Source: Pradoshia eiseniae
Lineage (GTDB): Bacteria; Bacillota; Bacilli; Bacillales; Pradoshiaceae
Assembly (NCBI RefSeq): GCF_002946355.1
Contig: NZ_PKOZ01000001.1
Location: forward strand, 791,931 to 855,930
DNA: 64,000 bases
Reading direction: 5' to 3'
In this document: positions 29,985-36,833 of the stretch, piece by piece
Layout: each line of letters starts with the position of its first letter
How positions within the stretch are numbered: the stretch's first letter is position 1
The notes under the pieces: model-generated
Seen by the model: only the letters and a program-made list of their open reading frames with translations
What the model was told of the DNA's origin: nothing
Database searches by the model: none
Translations under genes and position numbers: made by a program

Positions 29985-30737
29985 TTGAAGAAGATTTGTA
30001 TGACATTTTTGGCATGTGCATCAATCATTGGTTCTGTACAATGTCTTTATGCACCAAAACAAGAGGAGCCTATCACATTTGTAACGCATGCTAAAGAAAC
30101 AAAAATGAAGCAAATACATGAAGATACATCCCATATATCACCCGACTTTATACGCTTGGCTTCCATGAAGATTGAGAAGCAGGCGGATGAGGAGGAAATT
30201 AATTCAAAAGGTGCTGCGATTGCCGCCAAGGCAGACGATATCACGGAAACACCAGATAAGAAAGTGTCCGTTGATGATAAAGGAAGCAAGGAGAAAGTGA
30301 AAAATAAAAAGCTTGAATCTGAGCTTGTTGCAGAAGTAGCAAAAGGCGCAGAAAAAGCTACTGTGACGAAAGACGGGGAGCTAAGAGAGCCTGCAGCTCT
30401 AGAAACAGAGAAAGCGGAAAAAACTGCTCCAGAAGAAGTGGCTGATAATAAGGTGATTACAGTCACGGCCACTGCCTATACAGCGGACTGCGAGGGAGGG
30501 ACTGGCGTAACCTACACAGGCGTTGATTTGAAAGCGAATCCTGACGCGAAGGTAATCGCGGTTGACCCAGCTGTTATCCCGCTTGGAACAGAGGTATATG
30601 TAGAGGGATATGGCCATGCGGTTGCAGCTGATATCGGGGGAGCGATAAAAGGGGATAAGATCGATGTCTTCATTCCAAACGAGGACGCTGCAGAAGCTTG
30701 GGGAATGAAGACGGTTGATGTCACCATCATACAGTGA
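29985..30737 (+). CDS. secreted 3D-domain cell-wall protein
   Basis: 250 residues. A short signal peptide (MKKICMTFLACASIIGSVQC) is followed by about 130 residues of Lys/Glu/Ala-rich, low-complexity sequence, then a C-terminal 3D domain (about 157-250). The domain shows TVTATAYTADCEGGTG, VIAVDPAVIPLGTEVYV and AADIGGAIKGDKIDVF, with the three Asp residues of the family (lytic-transglycosylase/MltA-like fold, as in YocH and YabE). Probable peptidoglycan-acting exoenzyme. The LysM or G5 modules usual in bacilli are absent. TTG 29985 has AGGAGG at 29971-29976. Confidence 0.85.
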   Translation: MKKICMTFLACASIIGSVQCLYAPKQEEPITFVTHAKETKMKQIHEDTSHISPDFIRLASMKIEKQADEEEINSKGAAIAAKADDITETPDKKVSVDDKGSKEKVKNKKLESELVAEVAKGAEKATVTKDGELREPAALETEKAEKTAPEEVADNKVITVTATAYTADCEGGTGVTYTGVDLKANPDAKVIAVDPAVIPLGTEVYVEGYGHAVAADIGGAIKGDKIDVFIPNEDAAEAWGMKTVDVTIIQ

Positions 30738-30747
30738 TAGATTAGAG

Positions 30748-30787
30748 GGAGCGATTCGGATATGGACCAATCGCTTCTTTTTTTATT
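30748..30787 (+). terminator. terminator after 3D-domain gene
   Basis: AGCGATT…AATCGCT stem with T-run (TTTTTTTATTT). Confidence 0.8.
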
Positions 30788-30907
30788 TATCATTGATAAT
30801 ATTCGCAATATACGAACAGTTTATTTTTTGTGGATTTTGTAGTAAAATCAAGGTCTTTGACGGAGTGCTATTTTAAATAAGTTTTACGATATGATGGAGG
30901 AAATAGA

Positions 30908-31993
30908 ATGACAACAGCTACACAAGTTGATGAGTATCAATTAGATGCGTTATTGGACGCCTTGAAAATGGATGCTCTTAAAAATATTCGACGAAACCTA
31001 AACTTAAAGAATATGAGTTCATTAAGAAAAAAAGAGCTTGTTCAAGCACTTACGGAACACATCCCTGCATCGGTGCCTGAAAGAACGAAAATGATGGATC
31101 TGCAGCAATATACATCGATTGTTGCCCTCATGACAAAGAGCGGAATCATGCCGCTTGAGCAAATCGCGCTTGAGGATGTGTTCTATTTATCTAGCATAGG
31201 GTATATCCACCCATCTAAACAGGAAGACAAGCCGGTTGTCGTGATGCCTACGCAGGTTATGAAACAATTCTTCAGCCTCGATCCGAAGGACGTGATGGCT
31301 GACGTGAATCGGAACCAAAAGGTTTCCAATATTCTCTTTGGCATCGTACGCTATTACGGTTTTGCCGATCTAGCAATGGTTAAGCAATTGGTTGAGACCT
31401 ATCTTGAGGAAGAAGTAGAGGCAGAATGGTTAAACAACTATATCAGCTATCTCGCTGACTATTATGGTATGTTCTATGCGAAGGATGGCTATTTAATCCA
31501 TCAAACGATTCGCGAGCTTGATAGCTTCAAGCAAGTACTTGAGACAAGAGGAGACTTAAAATACTACCCTATTCCTGCGGAAAGCATGCTGAACCTCAAT
31601 CGCTACGAAAGCTTTGAGAAAACGGAGCAAATGGCAGAATTCAATCAATTCCTGCAAGATACTTACTCCTTAGAGGCTGCCCAAGTAAACGAGCTTATGG
31701 AACAATTCCTCTATAAAGTCCAATTTGGCCATGGATTACAGGATGTCGTCAAATGGTTTGGCGAGAAAGTAGAATTGAAGACCGAGAAGGATTTCAACGC
31801 AATCGTTGAGCAAATTGCAAAGGTCGTCAATAACACACGCCTATGGGTATTGAAAGGCTTCACTCCATTGGAGCTTGCCCCTCAATTAGAAGGAAGCGAA
31901 AATCAAGCACCTGTAAAAAACAATAAAATCCCGCGTAATGCTCCGTGCCCATGTGGAAGCGGCAAAAAATATAAGCGCTGCTGCATGAAGTAA
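30908..31993 (+). CDS. SEC-C zinc-binding motif protein
   Basis: 361 residues. The C-terminus is a SEC-C motif (NAPCPCGSGKKYKRCCMK), the zinc site seen at the SecA C-terminus and in YecA-like proteins. The N-terminus (about 20-52, NIRRNLNLKNMSSLRKKELVQAL) is a Rho-N/SAP-like helix-extended-loop-helix that could contact nucleic acid. The helical middle is unassigned. Likely a SecB- or ribosome-linked adaptor, but this is inference. Well-placed GGAGG before ATG 30908. Confidence 0.82.
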   Translation: MTTATQVDEYQLDALLDALKMDALKNIRRNLNLKNMSSLRKKELVQALTEHIPASVPERTKMMDLQQYTSIVALMTKSGIMPLEQIALEDVFYLSSIGYIHPSKQEDKPVVVMPTQVMKQFFSLDPKDVMADVNRNQKVSNILFGIVRYYGFADLAMVKQLVETYLEEEVEAEWLNNYISYLADYYGMFYAKDGYLIHQTIRELDSFKQVLETRGDLKYYPIPAESMLNLNRYESFEKTEQMAEFNQFLQDTYSLEAAQVNELMEQFLYKVQFGHGLQDVVKWFGEKVELKTEKDFNAIVEQIAKVVNNTRLWVLKGFTPLELAPQLEGSENQAPVKNNKIPRNAPCPCGSGKKYKRCCMK

Positions 31994-32001
31994 TCAAAAG
32001 T

Positions 32002-32037
32002 ATGTCCCTGTCTTGTCCTAAGCGGGGGCATTTTTTT
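32002..32037 (+). terminator. terminator after SEC-C gene
   Basis: ATGTCCCTG…CGGGGGCAT hairpin followed by seven T. Confidence 0.75.
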
Positions 32038-32056
32038 ATAGAATGGCAAAAGTTTT

Positions 32057-32084
32057 TTGACTGTAATGCCTCTTGGATTATGGT
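32057..32084 (+). promoter_or_regulatory. candidate mug promoter
   Basis: TTGACT (32057-32062), 16 bases, TATGGT (32079-32084). The start point would be near 32091 and so supports ATG 32120 over the upstream in-frame codon at 32057. Confidence 0.4.
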
Positions 32085-32119
32085 ACAGTTACTTCATCAC
32101 CATAAGGAAGGGATCAAGA

Positions 32120-32674
32120 ATGGAAGATTTCGAACATTTACGGCTGCCGGTTTATATAGAGCATAATTTAGATATTTTATTTTGCGGCATCAATCCAGGA
32201 AGAGTCTCGGCCTTAGCAGGTCATTATTTCGCTAACCCAGGCAATCTGTTCTGGAAGGCGCTCCATTTAGGGGGATTAACCCCCTATCAATTTCGGCCTG
32301 ATGAAACACAGAAGCTCTTGGATTACCGCTACGGAATCACCGATATTGTGGCAAGACCGACAAGAACTGCTTCGAAGCTAACCAAGAAGGATATGCTAGA
32401 AGGAGCTGCCCAGCTTGAAAAGACAATCAAGGAATATCGTCCAAAGATCCTCTGTTTTGTCGGCATAACAGCCTTTCGTCATGCATTCCAAATCCATAAG
32501 GAAAAAGTCAAGCCGGGCTTGCAGGAGGGATTTTTCTATGCGACTGAGGATTGGCAGGGCTGCCGAGTCTTTGTGGCCCCATCAACGAGCGGACTGAATG
32601 CGGGTTTCAGCAGGGAAGAGAGAATTGGCTATTTCAAGCAATTGAATGAGTACAAGAATCAAATCTTGAAATAG
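32120..32674 (+). CDS. mug: G:T/U mismatch-specific DNA glycosylase (MUG/TDG)
   Basis: 184 residues. Removes uracil or thymine mispaired with guanine and some alkylated bases. Motif 1 GINPGRVSALAGHYFANPGN lies near 20-39, followed by FWKALHLGG. Motif 2 VAPSTSGLNAGFS near 151-163 matches the NPSGLN loop of the family. Length is normal. AAGGAAGGG precedes ATG 32120. Confidence 0.9.
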   Translation: MEDFEHLRLPVYIEHNLDILFCGINPGRVSALAGHYFANPGNLFWKALHLGGLTPYQFRPDETQKLLDYRYGITDIVARPTRTASKLTKKDMLEGAAQLEKTIKEYRPKILCFVGITAFRHAFQIHKEKVKPGLQEGFFYATEDWQGCRVFVAPSTSGLNAGFSREERIGYFKQLNEYKNQILK

Positions 32675-32726
32675 ATGAATAAGATGGACGGAAATGACAT
32701 ATAAATAATCATGGATAGCGAACATA

Positions 32727-32755
32727 TTGACAATTCGCAGGATGGTTGTTAAAAT
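32727..32755 (+). promoter_or_regulatory. cold-shock gene promoter and long leader
   Basis: TTGACA (32727-32732), 17 bases, TAAAAT (32750-32755). The predicted start near 32762 gives an untranslated leader of about 130 bases, typical of cold-shock mRNAs, whose leader folding governs stability and translation at low temperature. Confidence 0.75.
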
Positions 32756-32890
32756 AGTCTATATTATTTATCTATATAAAATTACCCGTAAATTGAACGT
32801 TCACTTATTATAAAGTGTAGCCTTTTTACTGAGCGGTACATTTTATACTAGGTGAATTTTATTTATTAACACATTTTTGGAGGTAACAAA

Positions 32891-33091
32891 ATGAAAAACG
32901 GTAAAGTAAAATGGTTTAATGCAGAAAAAGGTTTCGGATTCATCGAAGTTGAAGGCGAAAACGATGTATTCGTACACTTCTCCGCTATCCAAGGCGAAGG
33001 ATTCAAAACTTTAGAAGAAGGCCAAAGCGTACAATTCGACGTAACTGAAGGCGCTCGCGGACCTCAAGCTGAAAACGTAATTAAACTTTAA
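32891..33091 (+). CDS. cspB: cold-shock protein
   Basis: A 66-residue five-stranded beta-barrel that binds single-stranded RNA and DNA. RNP1 is KGFGFIEV (residues 13-20) and RNP2 VFVHFSAI (about 27-34). TTTTGGAGG precedes the ATG. Exact paralogue (B, C or D type) cannot be decided. ydjO, cold-inducible in B. subtilis, lies just downstream. Confidence 0.95.
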   Translation: MKNGKVKWFNAEKGFGFIEVEGENDVFVHFSAIQGEGFKTLEEGQSVQFDVTEGARGPQAENVIKL

Positions 33092-33100
33092 GATTTAGCA

Positions 33101-33134
33101 TATAAAGGCTATCCATTGAACGGATAGCCTTTTG
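33101..33134 (+). terminator. cspB terminator
   Basis: AAGGCTATCC…GGATAGCCTTTT hairpin, twelve bases after the stop. Confidence 0.85.
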
Positions 33135-33170
33135 TTACATAAATGACTTAAAACGAAAGGTGTGCCGGTA

Positions 33171-33368
33171 ATGTACAATCGAAAAAATGTTGAGGAAGTA
33201 ATCCCTGAGGAAACAAAAGTGTGGGAGTGTACAGCTGATGATTGCAATGCCTGGGTTCGCGACAATTTCAAGAGTACAGAAACCCCTTCCTGTCCTTTGT
33301 GCTCAAGCGATATGACAGAAGGAACTAAAATGCTTCAAGCGATTAATAATCCAAGACGGATCGATTAA
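33171..33368 (+). CDS. ydjO: cold-inducible protein YdjO family
   Basis: 65 residues. Two Cys pairs (WECTADDCNAW and PSCPLCSSDM) form a probable zinc ribbon, with the family core W-x-C-x4-DCN-x-W-x-R-x-NF. Similar to B. subtilis YdjO, whose function is unknown. ATG 33171 with upstream AAAGGTG is preferred to GTG 33162. It lies behind the cspB terminator, so expression may depend on read-through or its own promoter. Confidence 0.88.
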   Translation: MYNRKNVEEVIPEETKVWECTADDCNAWVRDNFKSTETPSCPLCSSDMTEGTKMLQAINNPRRID

Positions 33369-33391
33369 GCCGGAATAGCTTTCATATGGAC

Positions 33392-33427
33392 ACCAAGAGA
33401 CCTGACAGAATCGGGTCTCTTTTTTTG
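33392..33427 (+). terminator. ydjO terminator
   Basis: AGAGACC…GGGTCTC hairpin followed by seven T. Confidence 0.85.
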
Positions 33428-33454
33428 TGTGTGCCGGACAGAAGGGGGAGCAGA

Positions 33455-33907
33455 ATGAAAAAATATATCATAACGGCTGCGATAATTATTTTGATAGGGG
33501 CTGGCGGCTATTTACTCGAGAGGAAGCAATATAGAGTAGGGCCGCCAGAACCTGCTATTGCCATCGGTAAACAGGAAGTGCCAGCTATTCGAGGCACATA
33601 TTGCTGGAGTTCAATGTTGAAGGGTATTTGTGTCGATACAGCAGCGCCGCCCGGAATGATATCTATTGATAATCATAAGCCAGTTACTGCTGCACCTGGA
33701 ACTGAAGTAACGATAGATTTTGATAAGAAACCATTAAAAGATTCGATTCATCTTAGCAGATGGCTGAATGAGGAAGAGAGCCTTCAAGTTCCGCTGATAG
33801 GAAATAAATTTCTGCTACCAGATGAAAAAGGGACCTATGTGTATGATGTATCCGCTAGTTGGGATAATGGCGATGCTGTCTATGCATTTGTCATTGAGGT
33901 CAAATGA
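33455..33907 (+). CDS. membrane-anchored hypothetical protein
   Basis: 150 residues. One N-terminal membrane helix (about 4-20, YIITAAIIILIGAGGYLL) is followed by a beta-rich outer domain. The domain holds a Cys pair (TYCWSSMLKGICVD) that could form a disulfide. No family recognised. ATG 33455 follows AAGGGGGAG. Confidence 0.65.
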   Translation: MKKYIITAAIIILIGAGGYLLERKQYRVGPPEPAIAIGKQEVPAIRGTYCWSSMLKGICVDTAAPPGMISIDNHKPVTAAPGTEVTIDFDKKPLKDSIHLSRWLNEEESLQVPLIGNKFLLPDEKGTYVYDVSASWDNGDAVYAFVIEVK

Positions 33908-33926
33908 CCATCTAGGGGGTAAATGT

Positions 33927-34121
33927 ATGAAAGAAAACGTGAAAGTTGCCTGGATTGCCTCTTGGTTTGCGCTTGTGGGACAGCTCATAATTTTTATGAG
34001 TATCGCTATCATTGCGAATGATTGGCGATATTTGATGTGGAGTTTCATAGTGGCCATAATGGCTGGGGTGCCGTGTATGATTCACACATGGCAAACCCAG
34101 AAGAAAGCGAAACAGGACTAA
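33927..34121 (+). CDS. 64-aa two-helix membrane protein
   Basis: Two hydrophobic helices (about 7-28 and 35-54) separated by NDWRYLMW, with a charged C-terminus QTQKKAKQD. TAGGGGGT is 6 bases ahead of ATG 33927; a longer frame to 33822 overlaps the previous gene and has no site. Unknown role, probably co-transcribed with the anchored protein 19 bases upstream. Confidence 0.6.
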   Translation: MKENVKVAWIASWFALVGQLIIFMSIAIIANDWRYLMWSFIVAIMAGVPCMIHTWQTQKKAKQD

Positions 34122-34204
34122 AAAAGGATGAATGATGTTAAAAATCTAAAATGAATGACAGACTTTAGGGATATCAAGTTATATGGAGAAACTAAGACGA
34201 ATTT

Positions 34205-34235
34205 AAAGACCGGGCTGTGCTGCCCGGTCTTCTTT
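34205..34235. terminator. bidirectional terminator
   Basis: AAAGACCGGGC-tgtgct-GCCCGGTCTTCTTT, a GC-rich stem between converging genes. Confidence 0.85.
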
Positions 34236-34671
34236 ATTTTGATTTCCTTTCAAGCTTAACAACCGTTGTGGAACCTAAGGCAGATGCCTCATAGCTTAAT
34301 ATTCCATCCTCATACGTGAAGTCCTTTGTTTCAGCAGTTGAAGCTAATAGAGCATTTTCAGTCTTGGAAGTGTCATTTTTGGACGTCCAAGAATAAGATT
34401 CTGCAGCCTCAGTTGGTGCAATAAAGCTGCCTGACCAATACAATGATTTAGTGTCCCCATTATCACTTATCCAATTGATTTCGATGACATCCTCGGTTAT
34501 AGTGGCTTCTTGCCATGCATCTTCTGAATTAGAATTGGTTTGAATCCATTCTCCTGAAAGGTCTAGTGGCTTTTGTGAATTTTCTTTCTCGCTGCTTTCT
34601 TTGTTACCGCTGCATGCGGTTAGTGCCAAGAGCATTACGAGTGATAAAGCATATGGTAATAATTTCTTCAT
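34234..34671 (-). CDS. small lipoprotein
   Basis: 145 residues. A type II signal peptide ends in the lipobox LALTAC (Cys20), then a Ser/Lys/Glu-rich linker and a beta-strand-rich domain (LSGEWIQTNSNSEDAWQEATI…). The latter resembles the small lipocalin-like lipoproteins of bacilli and their phages. Function unknown. GGAGAAAACC before ATG. Confidence 0.75.
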   Translation of the reverse strand: MKKLLPYALSLVMLLALTACSGNKESSEKENSQKPLDLSGEWIQTNSNSEDAWQEATITEDVIEINWISDNGDTKSLYWSGSFIAPTEAAESYSWTSKNDTSKTENALLASTAETKDFTYEDGILSYEASALGSTTVVKLERKSK

Positions 34672-34784
34672 GGTTTTCTCCTTTTCCTATTATAAAATAA
34701 TAAATGTTCAGTTTTATTATAATATTTTTTGCAAAAAACATACATAAGATATCATTTTGCTCCTAGAGTTTATCTTAATAAAAA

Positions 34785-34811
34785 TGAAACAATTTATTGT
34801 GAACAAACGTA
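34785..34811 (+). promoter_or_regulatory. ECF sigma (SigM/SigW-type) promoter
   Basis: TGAAAC (34785-34790), 17 bases, CGTA (34808-34811), the extracytoplasmic-stress consensus TGAAAC-N16/17-CGTM. It lies 50 bases ahead of the alarmone synthetase gene. The B. subtilis orthologue ywaC is under cell-envelope ECF sigma factors, which supports the match. Confidence 0.7.
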
Positions 34812-34861
34812 AATAGTGTAAATAGCAATGTAACTTTTTTCGAAATGAGGGTTCACCTGAC

Positions 34862-35512
34862 ATGCACAGATTTGAAACAGCGGAAATTAATGAGTGGAAA
34901 AATTTTCTCATCGGCTATCGATTTGCCTTAAATGAAATGAACACAAAACTAACCATCTTAAATGAAGAGTTTGAATTAATACATAACCACAATCCGATAG
35001 AGCATATCAAATCCCGTTTGAAAAGTCCTAAGAGCATTATCAGAAAGATGAAATTTAAAGGATTAGATATGACCCAAGAGAACGTAGAGGCGAATATTCG
35101 TGATATAGCTGGGATCCGGATTACCTGCTCATTTACAAAAGATATTTATGCCATCCTAGATGCTTTGAGGAAGCAGGACGATATCCGAATTGTTGAGATA
35201 AAGGATTATATCCAAAATCCGAAGCCGAACGGCTATCGAAGCCTGCATATCATTACAGAAATCCCTGTTTTCTTCTCTAATCACAAGAGATGGATGAAGG
35301 TGGAGATTCAGATTCGGACCGTGGCAATGGATTTCTGGGCTAGCCTTGAGCATAAGATTTATTATAAATTTGACAAGGAAGTGCCTAGTCATATCCTTGA
35401 AGAAATTAAGCAATCAGCTGAAATGATTGCTGAGCTTGATCAAAAGATGGAATGCATCAATGATGAAGTGAATCTCTTGAAGAAACAGGCAGAAATAGTT
35501 CCTCAAGGCTAA
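34862..35512 (+). CDS. sasA: small alarmone synthetase SasA/RelP
   Basis: 216 residues, single RelA/SpoT synthetase domain without hydrolase. Makes (p)ppGpp and related alarmones from ATP and GDP/GTP. Visible: NPIEHIKSRLKSPKSI near 41, RDIAGIRITCSF near 80, PKPNGYRSLHIITEIPV near 120 and EIQIRTVAMDFWASLEHKI near 147. The NPIEHIKSR…IQNPKPNGYRSLH pattern matches YwaC/SasA better than YjbM/SasB. A stress-type promoter lies upstream, so alarmone production on envelope stress is likely. Confidence 0.92.
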   Translation: MHRFETAEINEWKNFLIGYRFALNEMNTKLTILNEEFELIHNHNPIEHIKSRLKSPKSIIRKMKFKGLDMTQENVEANIRDIAGIRITCSFTKDIYAILDALRKQDDIRIVEIKDYIQNPKPNGYRSLHIITEIPVFFSNHKRWMKVEIQIRTVAMDFWASLEHKIYYKFDKEVPSHILEEIKQSAEMIAELDQKMECINDEVNLLKKQAEIVPQG

Positions 35513-35594
35513 AGTATCCATTCCTTGATGTGTCAAATGAACCTGTTAGGGGAATGATAGAGGCACATGACTAAAAAAGGATGGATGAAATCAT

Positions 35595-36011
35595 ATGCCT
35601 TACTTACGCGATATAATGACAACAAATGTAGATTACGTCACGCCGCTTGATAATGTTTATGAAGTTGCAGTGAAAATGAAGAACGACGATGTCGGCATCA
35701 TTCCTGTTTGTGAGGATGGAACATTGCTCGGAGTTATTACAGACCGGGATCTTGTTGTAGACGGGATTGCAGAAAAGCATCCAGGCTCAACCAAGGTGAC
35801 AGACCTCATGCATGCAAATGTCGTCACGGCTAATCCCGATACAACAGATAATGAAGCTGCCGCTCTGATGGCCCAGCACCAAATTAGGAGGTTGCCCGTT
35901 CTTGAGAATGGCAAGCTTGTTGGGATTGTTTCCTTAGGAGACCTGGCAGTAACATCTGGTTTCGGGGATGAAGCTGGTGATGCGTTAGAGGATATTTCAA
36001 AGGATAACTAA
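35595..36011 (+). CDS. tandem CBS-domain protein
   Basis: 138 residues, two CBS motifs (about 6-60 and 70-125) forming one Bateman module: VRDIM-like YLRDIMTTNVDYV, GVITDRDLVVDG and RRLPVLENGKLVGIVSLGDLA. Such stand-alone proteins bind adenine nucleotides and sense energy or redox state. Similar in size to B. subtilis YhcV. Partner unknown. Confidence 0.87.
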   Translation: MPYLRDIMTTNVDYVTPLDNVYEVAVKMKNDDVGIIPVCEDGTLLGVITDRDLVVDGIAEKHPGSTKVTDLMHANVVTANPDTTDNEAAALMAQHQIRRLPVLENGKLVGIVSLGDLAVTSGFGDEAGDALEDISKDN

Positions 36012-36040
36012 AAGCGGGCGATGTTAATGCCTGTTAAAGA

Positions 36041-36070
36041 AAAAGGGAGTGCCAATTTGGCGCTCCCTTT
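36041..36070 (+). terminator. terminator after CBS gene
   Basis: AAAGGGAGTGCC…GGCGCTCCCTTT stem with a short T-run; weaker than others. Confidence 0.65.
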
Positions 36071-36174
36071 AGATTGCGGTAATTTTAAGAAGTGTTAACG
36101 GCGGCTTAGCGGTTTCTCGGAGTACCATTTATCTTGCAGAGTTTTAAAAGATTTACGCGATATTAGGAATTGGA

Positions 36175-36669
36175 TTATTCATTAATGTCAAAAACCAAGA
36201 TATCAAATAATTTCCCATCAACATACATAAGAGCAGCCCATTCCCCAGGGTCAGGTATCTTCACGGAAGAAGGGATATGTGCATCGGCATTGTTATTCGG
36301 TCCGCCAAGTTCCAGTGTCCAACGGTCTTTTGTAATTTGATGAGCGGTTTCAGATGCCTTATGATAGCCAACGACAGTTAGCTTTTTGGCATTTTCAACT
36401 CCCCAAAGATGCCACATCCACTTTTGACCCTCTAAGCTCGGCATATCAGCACCGATAACGCCTGATTTGTTTTCATTTCCAATTATTCCATTGGAACCGA
36501 ATTCAACCGCTTTCCTATCCCAATTGATTTTGTCAAAATCGATTTCTTGAACAAATTCAGGAATACCAGCAGGTAAAACGGTTTTGCTTATAACCGTGTT
36601 CTCTGAGGTACATGCTGTCATAAAAAGAAGCATAATCACATAAATGAACATCTTGGAGATTCTTTTCAT
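36175..36669 (-). CDS. lipoprotein, DUF4871-like
   Basis: 164 residues. Signal peptide with lipobox LFMTAC, then a soluble domain with MPSLEGQKWMWHLWG and LTVVGYHKASETAHQI. The order and tone match DUF4871 proteins of bacilli; I am moderately sure of that. ATG 36669 has AAGGAGTG upstream; an in-frame ATG at 36702 has none. Role unknown. Confidence 0.75.
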   Translation of the reverse strand: MKRISKMFIYVIMLLFMTACTSENTVISKTVLPAGIPEFVQEIDFDKINWDRKAVEFGSNGIIGNENKSGVIGADMPSLEGQKWMWHLWGVENAKKLTVVGYHKASETAHQITKDRWTLELGGPNNNADAHIPSSVKIPDPGEWAALMYVDGKLFDILVFDINE

Positions 36670-36833
36670 CAAATCACTCCTTAAAAATATCCTATTACTC
36701 ATTAGTATATTACATAATTTTCCTTATGGGTGAACTCCTCTTAACAAATCAATATATCCTGTCTAACCCAGAACATCTGTACGTTATATGGTAAGATAGA
36801 AGGGATATGAACGGACAAGGTGGTGATGGCGAC

